A stretch of 64,000 nucleotides of DNA, taken from assembly GCF_000266945.1 (NCBI RefSeq), contig NC_018025.1, forward strand, positions 4,282,001 to 4,346,000, read 5' to 3'. The position numbers were made by a program, and so were the translations under genes. The stretch is from Desulfomonile tiedjei DSM 6799 (GTDB lineage Bacteria > Desulfobacterota > Desulfomonilia > Desulfomonilales > Desulfomonilaceae). Shown here piece after piece: positions 34,911-43,198 of this stretch. The notes under the pieces are model-generated. The model ran no database searches and was not told the origin of the DNA. It was given only the letters and a program-made list of their open reading frames with translations. Position 1 is the first letter of the stretch, and each line of letters begins with the position of its first letter.

Positions 34911-35091
34911 TATAGCAAGTGTATAAAATAGCATCCGATTGCGAAAAGCACTGCTCGACAATTGGTGGGTGCCGTGCCTCCGTGCCGGCACGTTTTTCTA
35001 ATACACATCAACCAGTTCGGGCCGGCAGCGACGCCGGCCCCTACCAATATCCTGTAATTTGCACGCGGGATAAACGACAGAATTTTCGGCG
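34911..35091 (+). repeat. GC-core dispersed repeat, copy E
   Basis: Shares the left flank (TATAGCAAGTGTATAAAAT) with copy A and the right tail (GACAGAATTTTCGGC) with copy B. The core is GTGCCTCCGTGCCGGCACG, then GGCCGGCAGCGACGCCGGCC and CCTACC. Confidence 0.8.
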
Positions 35092-35221
35092 CTGACCATA
35101 GCTCGAAACCAATGCGGTTCTTGTTTCGAGCGATGCTCATCTTTCATCGTGACCACGTTCATGACCTTGCGCAGAGTGACAGGCGACGTGCTTGCATACC
35201 TGACCGTAACTTATTTAAATC

Positions 35222-35250
35222 TTGACAAATTTAGCAATACAATGTTAACA
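35222..35250 (+). promoter_or_regulatory. Candidate sigma70 promoter for the outer-membrane protein gene
   Basis: TTGACA at 35222-35227, a 17-bp spacer, and TTAACA at 35245-35250, 46 bp before the ATG at 35296. Confidence 0.45.
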
Positions 35251-35295
35251 AGGTTCTCTGTGTGCCTTCCGGGCAGGCACGCAGGTTGATGTTTC

Positions 35296-36309
35296 ATGCA
35301 AATTTTCTGTGGGATGAAGGTATCTTTGTTCTCTAAAGCTCACACACTCTTTTCACGCGTCAAAATCAGGACTGTTCAGACAATCCCGTTTCTTGCGGTT
35401 CTCGGATTCTTCTTGCTCTTCGCCAACCAGACAGGTGCTGCGGAACCCCTCGTATATCCGGATTCCATGGCCTTTCACGGAAAAAAACCAAAGGAATCCA
35501 TGATTGAAGCACGGGGCGGGTATCAGTGGGGATTTCACGAAATCCGCTGGCGAGACGGCGACAACCCGAACTCCCTGCCAGGTCCGAGGATAGGTCCCGG
35601 GAAAATGGTGGTGCCTCTGGACAGCATCATGTTCGGGCTCCAGGGTGAAACATTTGTGTCCACGGATTTAGCCCTGCGGGCTCAGGTCTGGATGAACATT
35701 ACCCAGCAAGTACAGAGCAATTTCTATCTAAGTCGCATAGACCCACCTCCCGCCCAAGTGCCTGTTTCGTTTCAATCCCGATGGGATTCCATGGCGAGAG
35801 TCCTGGAGGCCGATGTCACTGCCATCTATCATCTCGGATTGCGAGGGACACCCTACGCTGCCGGAATAACCGGAGGTTTTAAATACAACAATTTCGATTA
35901 TTCTTCGCAACGAACGGGAAATGCTTCGGGAACAATCCAGAATCACATGCATGTATACATCCCCTACACGGGCGTTTACTATGCGCACAATGACTTTCTC
36001 GGTGCGGTCGCTCGATTGGATATATCATTCTCACCCCTGACCATTTTGTCTCTCGACGCTGAACAGCGCCTGGAAACTACCACTACGACCTTTGACGGGC
36101 TTTCCATTACCGGGTGTCAATTCGGGAGCAATTTTGAATGGTCCTACGCGGCAAGTGAGAACTTTCTCCTGGGAGCTGTTGCCAAATACGATTATCAGGC
36201 AGTTTCCGGAGGTGTCACCCTGAAAACAGGAGGCCGGTCATCTCGATTTTCTCTGGATACATGGCGCCACTCAGTCTTCAGCGGCATCAGTTTCACATAT
36301 CTCTTCTGA
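35296..36309 (+). CDS. Outer-membrane beta-barrel protein
   Basis: The 337-residue protein (331 if it starts at ATG 35314) has a signal sequence (IPFLAVLGFFLLFANQTGAA, cut near residue 48), alternating aromatic/hydrophobic strands typical of a barrel (e.g. FVSTDLALRAQVWMNI, MHVYIPYTGVYYAHND, FGSNFEWSYAASENFLLGAV) and the C-terminal aromatic residue (..SFTYLF) required for barrel insertion. The family is not clear. Neither start has a good ribosome site. Stand-alone gene with its own likely promoter. Ligand or role unknown. Confidence 0.75.
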   Translation: MQIFCGMKVSLFSKAHTLFSRVKIRTVQTIPFLAVLGFFLLFANQTGAAEPLVYPDSMAFHGKKPKESMIEARGGYQWGFHEIRWRDGDNPNSLPGPRIGPGKMVVPLDSIMFGLQGETFVSTDLALRAQVWMNITQQVQSNFYLSRIDPPPAQVPVSFQSRWDSMARVLEADVTAIYHLGLRGTPYAAGITGGFKYNNFDYSSQRTGNASGTIQNHMHVYIPYTGVYYAHNDFLGAVARLDISFSPLTILSLDAEQRLETTTTTFDGLSITGCQFGSNFEWSYAASENFLLGAVAKYDYQAVSGGVTLKTGGRSSRFSLDTWRHSVFSGISFTYLF

Positions 36310-36420
36310 CAGTGCAGACCGCTATTTTCTCGCTTCCACACTTATCCATAGAAGAACATCTTGATTTTTTAGGGTAATTTCAGTATACTATAATCACGCC
36401 GTTTTATACAGGAGATCAAG

Positions 36421-36861
36421 ATGCGATCTACTTTTTTGGTGGCGACCTTATGTGTCGCTCTGATAATGGCATTTGGTGGGAGCGCGCAGGCGGTAGGCCT
36501 GTACACTGTGGGCAAAGAGGACTGCAACTGTTCACCTCTTACAGCCAATGGAATCGTGCCTGACACTCTGAACAAAATGTACTTGGCTCTGCTCATCCCC
36601 GAAATTTCCGGAGTTCTTGACAAGGTTGCAATCGAACTAAAGGGTATGTTCGATCAGATCGGAAAACCGCCGACTGTAGAAGCCGCGGTGATCGGCGAAA
36701 CGCCGGAATCGAAATCAACAGTGACCCCGGAAAAATCGAAGGAAGAAAAGCCCGCAATCGAAAAGAAAACCGATACGAAAGAGAAGAAATCACGTCTCCA
36801 AAGCAAAGCAGACCAGAAAAAGAAGAAGAAACGCGTTAAAGTGCCCAGCCGGGTAATGTAA
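36421..36861 (+). CDS. Secreted protein with Lys-rich tail
   Basis: ATG 36421 with CAGGAGATCAAG upstream. The 146-residue product has a classic signal peptide ending GGSAQA-VG, a short mature domain with a Cys pair (EDCNCSP) and hydrophobic helix, and then, from about residue 95, a very Lys/Glu-rich tail (13 Lys in the last 30 by eye). The tail might bind nucleic acid, polyanions or peptidoglycan-linked partners. Family unknown. It follows the outer-membrane protein gene by 112 bp and may be co-transcribed. Confidence 0.6.
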   Translation: MRSTFLVATLCVALIMAFGGSAQAVGLYTVGKEDCNCSPLTANGIVPDTLNKMYLALLIPEISGVLDKVAIELKGMFDQIGKPPTVEAAVIGETPESKSTVTPEKSKEEKPAIEKKTDTKEKKSRLQSKADQKKKKKRVKVPSRVM

Positions 36862-37049
36862 CGACAGATTTTGTAGGGGAGCCATTTAATGGTTCCCTTA
36901 CCTATGTTTTTCCAGCCCGTACCGCTCTGTTTTCCCACGCCACACCATCGTCATTCAGATTCGATACATTTTTGTAAGCAGATTGCCTCTTGACTCTGGT
37001 GTTGTTTACAGTATTTTCTTTCCGGACTAAATGTGCACGCGTACAGTAA

Positions 37050-37220
37050 ATGGCAGAATTTTTGTCCGATTGCAGAAAGCGATTCTCGAAAATCGGTGGG
37101 TGCCGTGCCTCCGTGCCGGCACATTTTTCAAAACAAATCAACCAGGTTGGCCCGGCAGAGACGCCGGGCCCTACCGATCCTCATAAAGGGTAGGTTGTTC
37201 AAAAGGTCAGAAATTATGTC
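37050..37220 (+). repeat. GC-core dispersed repeat, copy F (full length)
   Basis: GGCAGAATTTTTGTCCGATT, AATCGGTGGGTGCCGTGCC, GTGCCGGCAC, GGCCCGGCAGAGACGCCGGG, TAAAGGGTAGGTTGTTCAAA and AGGTCAGAAATTATGTCA. The best preserved copy for defining the ends. It lies in the 36862-37401 gap, which otherwise has no gene. Confidence 0.82.
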
Positions 37221-37401
37221 AACCTGACCCCTCGCTAGCTGGCACAACAAACTGTCGGCCCTCTCGGGACCACGTATAGGAATCTTCCTAACCGTCTGGC
37301 GATACCACTCCCCACGGAGATTTTTATAGGAACTGCTGTAAAGTGCATGGACCGGCCTTTTCATCAGAGAAGCAGCTAAAATCGATTCACAGAGACTATG
37401 G

Positions 37402-37728
37402 ATGACACCGAAACGGAAAATCAAAGCCAAGAAATTTGTGCAAGACCTTCGAAATGGACTCGGAGATGACGCGCTCATGGAAACGTATTCTCTTACACCC
37501 GTTCAACTGCAGAAAGTATTTTCGCAGCTTGTGGATGCAGGAATGCTTGATGAAATGGAGTTGTATATGCGAACCTCCATTTCCGATTCCGTGGTGACAA
37601 AAGCCTTTGTAGAAAGTCAGTTGGCAATAAAGGAACTGGATTCTCCCGGATTCTTCACACCTCCTGAAGTAGACCCGAAAGCCGAAATAGCGTTCACGGA
37701 AGTAATCAGTCTGGACAGCATCAAGTAG
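37402..37728 (+). CDS. Small HTH-like protein of unknown function
   Basis: 108 residues. The start KRKIKAKKFVQDLRNGLGDD and DALMETYSLTPVQLQKVFSQL look like a compact helix-turn-helix module of the sort seen in delta-proteobacterial regulators, followed by an unstructured tail. No membrane segment. The ribosome site before ATG 37402 is weak, so the start may be different. Binding to DNA is plausible but unproven; no neighbour hints at a target. Confidence 0.5.
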   Translation: MTPKRKIKAKKFVQDLRNGLGDDALMETYSLTPVQLQKVFSQLVDAGMLDEMELYMRTSISDSVVTKAFVESQLAIKELDSPGFFTPPEVDPKAEIAFTEVISLDSIK

Positions 37729-37756
37729 CGATTCCGCCCACGCACCAACCTAAGGT

Positions 37757-37870
37757 ATTGGTGGGGATCGGCGTTCCTGCCGGTCTATTTTATCGATATA
37801 ATTGATCATATTGAAGATGTGCCGGCACGGAGGCCAGCACCCACCAAATACTTCTAGTCCTCAATCGGTC
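37757..37870 (-). repeat. GC-core dispersed repeat, copy G (minus)
   Basis: GGTATTGGTGGGGATCGG..CGGTCTATTTTATCGATATAA..GTGCCGGCAC..GAGGCCAGCACCCACCA, followed to 37950 by a decayed REP half (GAGATTGCTTCCCTTTGCTC). The gap 37729-38050 holds nothing else. Confidence 0.75.
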
Positions 37871-38050
37871 GTTTTAATTTTCGTAATTCCCACAAACTTG
37901 GCGCGCCAAAATTCAGGAGATTGCTTCCCTTTGCTCGCTATGATCGGTGTTAAGGGGCTCGGGACCTGAGATCGACAACGATGTCATTGGACGGTGCTTA
38001 TCCCTGCCCTATATTCTGCTTAAGCTCATATGTTCCGAAGGAGAATTAGT

Positions 38051-39430
38051 ATGCTGAACGACAATGCTATAGAAAAATTCAAAACGAGCCTGCGAGGGGA
38101 GTTGATTCAACGAGACAATCCGCGCTTCGACGAAGTCCGTAAACTTTACAATGGTATGATCGACAAGCGTCCGCTTATGATCGCTCGCTGTGCAGATGTG
38201 ACCGATGTTATCTCGGCAGTGAGATTCGGTCGGGAGAACGATCTTCTCACGGCAATACGTGGCGGCGGCCACAATGGACCCGGTCTGGGAAGCTGCAATG
38301 ATGGCCTTGTCATCGATCTCTCTTTGATGAAAGGCGTGCGGGTCGATCCCGCAAATCGCACTATGCGTGCCGGCCCCGGTTGCTCACAGGGAGACCTGGA
38401 TCACGCGGGTCATGCATTCGGATTGGCCGTTCCGGCAGGGATTGTTTCGACCACCGGCATTGCCGGGCTCACGCTCGGTGGCGGACATGGCTATCTAACG
38501 CGAAAGCACGGTCTCACAATTGACAACCTGATCGAAGCGGATGTCGTGCTCGCAGACGGAAGCTTTGTGACTGCCAATGCGTCGCAGCATGAGGACCTCT
38601 TCTGGGCCATACGTGGAGGTGGGGGTAATTTTGGCGTCGTAACGAGCTTCGTTTATCAAGCTCATCCCGTGAGCACGGTTTACGGCGGGCCGATTTTTTG
38701 GGACGTCAAGAATGCACGCCGGATCATGCAGTGGTATCGCGAGTTCCTTCCTCAGGCTCCTGTGGAACTCTCCACCTTCTTCGGTCTGAAGACGGTGCCC
38801 TCAAAACACCCCTTTCCCGAAGAGTTTTGGGGGAAGAAGGTTTGCGCTTTGATTTCCTGTTACAACGGGCTTCTTGGCAATGCGGAAAATGCTATCAGAC
38901 CGATTCGTGAGGAGCTTCCGCCACCAATATTCGACTGGGTAGGCCCTATTCCTTTCCCCGCGTTGCAGAGCCTGTTCGACCCGTTGCTGCCACCAGGACT
39001 CCAGTGGTACTGGAAAGGCGAATTCGTCAAGGAACTCCCCGACGCGGCAATTGACGTGCATCTGCAGCATGCAGCAAAAGCGCCGAGCGAGTTATCATTG
39101 ATGCATCTCTATCCGATAGATGGAGCGGTCCACCTTATAGGATCGAACGATACAGCCTGGCGTTACCGGGACGCGACGTGGTCCATGGTCATTGCGGGAA
39201 TCGATTCCGACCCGGCCAAAGCAGCGGCTCTCAAGTCCTGGGCCAGAGGATATTGGGAAGCGCTGCATCCTTACACCTTGGGCGGCGCATATGTCAACTT
39301 CATGATGGAAGAAGGTGAGAATCGCATTCAGGCGACGTACGGGAACAATTACAGGTTGCTCGCTGCGATCAAGAAGAAATACGATCCCACTAACTTCTTC
39401 CGTGTGAATCAGAACATCAAACCGGGCTAG
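38051..39430 (+). CDS. FAD-linked oxidoreductase, berberine-bridge (BBE) type
   Basis: ATG 38051 follows AAGGAGAATTAGT. The 459-residue protein has an FAD-binding PCMH domain with IRGGGHN (His74, the site of covalent 8-alpha-histidyl FAD), IDLSLMKGVRVDP, TLGGGHGYLTRKHGLTIDN, and DLFWAIRGGGGNFGVV, and a BBE tail ending YDPTNFFRVNQNIKP. The second covalent link in bi-covalent members is a Cys before the GGG; here that part reads IVSTTGIAGL, so only His seems to hold the flavin. Such enzymes oxidise sugars, alkaloids or polyketides with oxygen or other acceptors. Substrate unknown. Unusual in an otherwise anaerobic gene set, and alone in position. Confidence 0.88.
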   Translation: MLNDNAIEKFKTSLRGELIQRDNPRFDEVRKLYNGMIDKRPLMIARCADVTDVISAVRFGRENDLLTAIRGGGHNGPGLGSCNDGLVIDLSLMKGVRVDPANRTMRAGPGCSQGDLDHAGHAFGLAVPAGIVSTTGIAGLTLGGGHGYLTRKHGLTIDNLIEADVVLADGSFVTANASQHEDLFWAIRGGGGNFGVVTSFVYQAHPVSTVYGGPIFWDVKNARRIMQWYREFLPQAPVELSTFFGLKTVPSKHPFPEEFWGKKVCALISCYNGLLGNAENAIRPIREELPPPIFDWVGPIPFPALQSLFDPLLPPGLQWYWKGEFVKELPDAAIDVHLQHAAKAPSELSLMHLYPIDGAVHLIGSNDTAWRYRDATWSMVIAGIDSDPAKAAALKSWARGYWEALHPYTLGGAYVNFMMEEGENRIQATYGNNYRLLAAIKKKYDPTNFFRVNQNIKPG

Positions 39431-39554
39431 GAGAATGACGCAGCATATTTGATTCTAGAGTATCGTCCCTATGCGAGACACGATGGTTGCTTGCAATCAC
39501 CGTGTTTAATGTAATTCTCAATAATCGCGAATCATCACAAGCCGTTCTTTGAAA

Positions 39555-39645
39555 TTAGTAGCCACCGGCCTCCGTGCCGGTGGATGTAACATGTAAGTAA
39601 ATCAATCCATTATGCCCGGCAGAGACGCCGGGCGCTACCAGTACT
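39555..39645 (+). repeat. GC-core dispersed repeat, copy H
   Basis: AGCCACCGGCCTCCGTGCCG, GTGGATGTAAC, and CCCGGCAGAGACGCCGGGCG then CTACCAGTA. A shorter variant. Confidence 0.72.
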
Positions 39646-39696
39646 CTTCATTACGAATATGAGATTGCTGCAAAATTGTTGAGAAGCCTTACAGGA

Positions 39697-40362
39697 TTAC
39701 TGCTTGGCTGTGTCGTTTTGCCTGATGCTCTTGGCCTGTCTGACCTCATCCACCAATTGCCGTGTAGCGCCGGCAATGTCAGGTGCCGCGGTGATCGCGG
39801 TGACCACTGCAATGCAATCCGATCCTGCCAGCACGACTTCCCGGGCATTCTGTAACTTGATCGATCCAATGGCGACGAGGGGAAGGTTCGTCAAAGATCG
39901 AACTTTTTTCACACCTTCCAATCCCCACGGAGCAGTCGCATCGGGTTTGGTAGGAGTCGAGAAGACAGGGCTGATCGCGAGGTAATCCGCGAGCTCGACT
40001 GATTCGTCGGTGATTTGATCGAGTTCGTTGATGGAGATTCCGATGATACGATCAGGGCCGAGGATTTGTCGTGCCCGGGAAAGCGGCATATCCTCCTGAC
40101 CCATATGTACGCCGTCTGCATCTAGAGCTAGAGCTATGTCGATTCTGTCATTTATTATGAGAGGCACGCGATGACTTCGAAGAAATTCCCGTAGTTGAAC
40201 TCCCTCACGGTAGAAATCACGCGTGCAGAGGTCCTTTTCCCTCAACTGAACCGCAGAGACTCCTCCGGAAACCGCAGCTTCCACGACTTCGAGAGTAGAA
40301 CGTCCCAGAGAAAACGAACGATCTGTAACGAGATAGACATGCCATGTTGAAGGGTCTGTCAT
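39697..40362 (-). CDS. thiE: Thiamine-phosphate synthase
   Basis: The 221-residue enzyme joins HMP-pyrophosphate with thiazole-phosphate to thiamine phosphate. Conserved motifs: YLVTDRSF, VQLREKDL (substrate phosphate Lys/Arg), LIINDRIDIALALDADGVHMGQED, IIGISI, SPVFSTPTK and the phosphate-binding VVTAITAA. ATG 40362 overlaps the thiM stop (ATGA), so the two are translationally coupled. Confidence 0.94.
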   Translation of the reverse strand: MTDPSTWHVYLVTDRSFSLGRSTLEVVEAAVSGGVSAVQLREKDLCTRDFYREGVQLREFLRSHRVPLIINDRIDIALALDADGVHMGQEDMPLSRARQILGPDRIIGISINELDQITDESVELADYLAISPVFSTPTKPDATAPWGLEGVKKVRSLTNLPLVAIGSIKLQNAREVVLAGSDCIAVVTAITAAPDIAGATRQLVDEVRQAKSIRQNDTAKQ

Positions 40363-41165
40363 GATTCCGTAATCCTCGCGCGGGTTGCCAAATCTTCGGG
40401 AGTGATGGTGTACAGAGCATCCAGCACCTTTTGCCAGAATGTCCCCGGCCCAGGTGTATCGATGGCGGCCTGTTCTCCAGCTCGTCCGAAAAAAGCCAGG
40501 GCTGCGGCAGAAGCTATCACCGGATCCTTCTCCACTGCCAGAAAAGCGCCGATAATTACGGTTGCAGCACAGCCGGTTCCTGTCACAGATCTCAACAAAG
40601 GGTGACCGTTTGCTACGGAAAGGGAACGGGTGCCGTCAGTGATGAAGTCACGTTCTCCGGTGATTGCGATGCATGTTCCAAGGCACCCGGCCAGTGTTTG
40701 CGCAGCCTGGGATGCCTGATCCGTTGTATGAATGGAATCCACTCCGCGAGTAGCTCCGCCTGCCGGTGAGAGCGACAGTATTTCCGACGCATTCCCCCGT
40801 ATCACCGTAGGCAGGGATTCTTCGATAAGACGGCATGCTGTCTCAGTGCGAAGACGAGTAGCTCCGGACCCCACTGGATCCAGGACCACGGGTTTTCCGC
40901 CAATGCGGGCAATCCTGGACGCATAAGACATGGAATCGATCCATTGCGTTGACAACGTTCCTATATTGATCACCACGGTGCTTGCAATGTTCACGATATC
41001 GTCCAGCTCTTCCCGGGCATGAGCCATGATCGGGGAAGCTCCCATCGCAAGGAGCACGTTTGCTGTTGAATTCATCACAACGTAATTCGTGATACTGTGC
41101 ACCACCGGATTGGTGGAACGGACTTTTGCAAGCAATTCTCCAGCCGCTTCATTGTGATTCGCCAT
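40359..41165 (-). CDS. thiM: Hydroxyethylthiazole kinase
   Basis: ATG 41165 has GAAAGGAGAGTCAAAT before it. The 268-residue kinase phosphorylates the thiazole alcohol for salvage. Motifs: VHSITNYVVMNSTANVLLAMGASPIMAHA (seen as VHSITNYVVMN and GASPIMAHA), VVLDPVGSGATRLR, VIRGNASEI and SVTGTGCAATVIIGAFLA, with the catalytic Cys in GTGC. It heads a thiM-thiE salvage operon. I find no TPP riboswitch-like sequence in the 110 bp upstream, only a TAGCGGG/CCCGCTA stem. Confidence 0.94.
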   Translation of the reverse strand: MANHNEAAGELLAKVRSTNPVVHSITNYVVMNSTANVLLAMGASPIMAHAREELDDIVNIASTVVINIGTLSTQWIDSMSYASRIARIGGKPVVLDPVGSGATRLRTETACRLIEESLPTVIRGNASEILSLSPAGGATRGVDSIHTTDQASQAAQTLAGCLGTCIAITGERDFITDGTRSLSVANGHPLLRSVTGTGCAATVIIGAFLAVEKDPVIASAAALAFFGRAGEQAAIDTPGPGTFWQKVLDALYTITPEDLATRARITES

Positions 41166-41290
41166 ATTTGACTCTCCTTTCTCCCACACGAATTCGCAAT
41201 CGCCGAAATAGCGGGCATAGCATGCGCAAAAGGTCCCGCTAAATGAACATATGTAATACCATTTTGCAGACGAGTGGACAAAAATCAAAT

Positions 41291-41352
41291 GTCCCGGAAG
41301 AGGCGCCGGACCCTACCATCAGCCGGTAGTGGCCGTGCCTCCGTGCCGGCCA
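41291..41352. repeat. GC-core dispersed repeat, copy I (rearranged)
   Basis: CCCGGAAGAGGCGCCGGACC..CTACCATC, then GGTAGTGGCCGTGCCTCCGT with GCCGG. The right arm precedes the left core, so the order is swapped relative to other copies. Confidence 0.6.
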
Positions 41353-41439
41353 AAATTGGGTTCATAAAAGCGAATACGTATTAGAGTAATTGTCAAGAAT
41401 TCTGACGCTTATCTCACGCTCGTCTCTGCAGGTCCATGC

Positions 41440-41515
41440 GATTGACACAATTGATTGTTTTTGAAGATGCGCCGGCACGGAGGCCGGCAGCTACCAGTAA
41501 TTTTTCTTCAATCGG
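41440..41515 (-). repeat. GC-core dispersed repeat, copy J (minus)
   Basis: ATTGACACAATTGATTGTTT, GAAGATGCGCCGGCACGGAG, GCCGGCAGCTACCAGTA and the tail TTCAATCGGAT. With copy I it fills the 41166-41560 gap between thiM and livF; no gene there. Confidence 0.75.
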
Positions 41516-41560
41516 ATACTAATTTCGGGAATTGCTAATAATCGTAAAAGCCCCGGAATT

Positions 41561-42364
41561 TCAGGTGAGCCAGCGTTTGCGGCGTTTATAATGTTTCACA
41601 TCCCGGTAGCTCTTGAGCTTGCCTTTTTCCGTGAAGCCCAGATAGAATTCCTTTACATCTTCGTTTTCTCTCAATTTTTCAACTTCGTCATCCAGGACGA
41701 TCCGGCCGCTTTCCATGACATATCCATGATCCGCAATACTAAGAGCCATACGCGCATTCTGCTCCACGAGCAGAATGGTTACTCCTTCTTCACTGTTTAT
41801 TCGTCTTATAATATCGAATATTTCGCCCACGAGCATGGGGCTGAGGCCCATTGACGGCTCATCGAGAAGCATCAGTCTCGGGTGAGCCATAAGACCTCTC
41901 CCGATGACCAGCATCTGCTGTTCTCCGCCACTGATATATCCTGCCTGAAAGCTCCTTCGCTGGGTCAGCCTGGGAAAATAGTGATAGACCATCTCAAGGT
42001 CTTTTTTTATTTGTTTTCTGCTTTTAATGGTATGGGCTCCCACAAGCAGGTTTTCTTCCACAGTCAGGTCTTCAAAGGCTTTTCTTCCTTCCATCACCTG
42101 AAAGATCCCCATTCTGACAATATTTTCAGGCTCCATTCTGTCGATTCGTTTGCCCATAAATGTGATGGAACCATCCGTAACTTCGCCGTCTTCGGATTTC
42201 AGCAGGCCGGAAATCGCTTTCAGAGTCGTGCTCTTCCCTGCGCCATTATTGCCGAGGACCGTCACGATCCGGCCTTCTTCCACTCTGAGGGAAAGTCCTT
42301 TAAGGACCAGGATTACATCATTGTAAACCACTTCGATGTTGTTCACTTCAAGCATTACTGCCAC
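41561..42364 (-). CDS. livF: Branched-chain ABC transporter, ATP-binding protein LivF type
   Basis: 267 residues. Walker A VLGNNGAGKST, signature YISGGEQQMLVIGRGLM (family form LSGGEQQ), Walker B RLMLLDEPSMGLSP, and switch VEQNA. It powers uptake of hydrophobic amino acids or related carboxylates together with LivG. GTG 42364 is used, after GGGAG; ATG 42355 is possible. The last 25 residues (ending KHYKRRKRW) are a basic extension beyond the usual LivF. Last gene of the liv cluster. Confidence 0.93.
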   Translation of the reverse strand: MAVMLEVNNIEVVYNDVILVLKGLSLRVEEGRIVTVLGNNGAGKSTTLKAISGLLKSEDGEVTDGSITFMGKRIDRMEPENIVRMGIFQVMEGRKAFEDLTVEENLLVGAHTIKSRKQIKKDLEMVYHYFPRLTQRRSFQAGYISGGEQQMLVIGRGLMAHPRLMLLDEPSMGLSPMLVGEIFDIIRRINSEEGVTILLVEQNARMALSIADHGYVMESGRIVLDDEVEKLRENEDVKEFYLGFTEKGKLKSYRDVKHYKRRKRWLT

Positions 42365-42366
42365 GG

Positions 42367-43197
42367 TTATGCTCCCAGTCGCGAATAGGCCAGGTCCTTT
42401 TCACCGAGGTACGCGCTGATGACCTGTTCATTGTGGCGAATCTCTTCCGGCTCGCCCTCGGCAATCTTAATCCCGAAATCAAGCACGCAAATTCTGTCGG
42501 AAATATCCATGACAACGCCCATGTCGTGCTCTATGAGGATGACGGTCACTCCCCATTCCTCGTGAATATCGAGAATAAATCGTGTTATATCCTCAGTCTC
42601 TTCGAGGTTCATTCCCGTGACGGGCTCATCCAGAAGAAGCACCCTGGGCTTCATGGCAAGGGCTCTGGCGAGTTCTACTCTCTTTTGCAGCCCGTACGGA
42701 AGAGTGCCGACCTTTTTCTTGCGAATGTGTTCGATTTCAAGCAAATCGATGATCGATTCCTCGATTTCTTTCCTGAGCGCAAGCTCTGTTTTCCGAGCAG
42801 ATCCGAAGTAAATTCCCGCTGAAAAAAGTCCCGTATCCAAGTGCACGTGACGGCCCAATTTGATGTTATCGATGACCGTCATGCCTTTGAACAACTCTAC
42901 ATTCTGGAATGTCCTGGCTATACCGAGCGCTGCAATATCGTGTGCCTTGAAACGGCTGATGTCACGCCCTTCAAAAAAGATCTTTCCGCTGCTCGGATGG
43001 TAGAATCGATTAATACAATTGAGCATGCAGGTTTTGCCCGCGCCGTTCGGGCCGATAATGGCAAATATTTCGCCCTCCCGGACTCCCGTCGAGACTCCCG
43101 CGAGGACGTTCACGCCTCCGAACCGGAGAAAAATATCATGCACGCTCAGCAGGTAATCACCGGGGTTGAGGTTCTCTGATACGGAAGGAGGCTGCAT
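42367..43197 (-). CDS. livG: Branched-chain ABC transporter, ATP-binding protein LivG type
   Basis: 276 residues. Walker A AIIGPNGAGKTC (with Cys in place of the second Thr/Ser), Walker B RVLLLDEPVTGMNLEET, and VILIEHDMGVVMDISDRI, plus LARTFQNVELFKGMTV typical of LivG. The ABC signature is LPYGLQKRVELARALA, the form usual for LivG. ATG 43197 follows GGAGAAGTGAA and comes one base after the acyl-CoA synthetase stop. Partner of LivF and the LivH/M permease. Confidence 0.94.
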   Translation of the reverse strand: MQPPSVSENLNPGDYLLSVHDIFLRFGGVNVLAGVSTGVREGEIFAIIGPNGAGKTCMLNCINRFYHPSSGKIFFEGRDISRFKAHDIAALGIARTFQNVELFKGMTVIDNIKLGRHVHLDTGLFSAGIYFGSARKTELALRKEIEESIIDLLEIEHIRKKKVGTLPYGLQKRVELARALAMKPRVLLLDEPVTGMNLEETEDITRFILDIHEEWGVTVILIEHDMGVVMDISDRICVLDFGIKIAEGEPEEIRHNEQVISAYLGEKDLAYSRLGA

Positions 43198-43198
43198 T

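Noticed and set aside
41166-41290. Possible TPP riboswitch upstream of thiM
   Set aside because: The conserved thi-box sequences (CTGAGA and ACCTGATCTGG) are not there; only a short TAGCGGG/CCCGCTA stem is seen.
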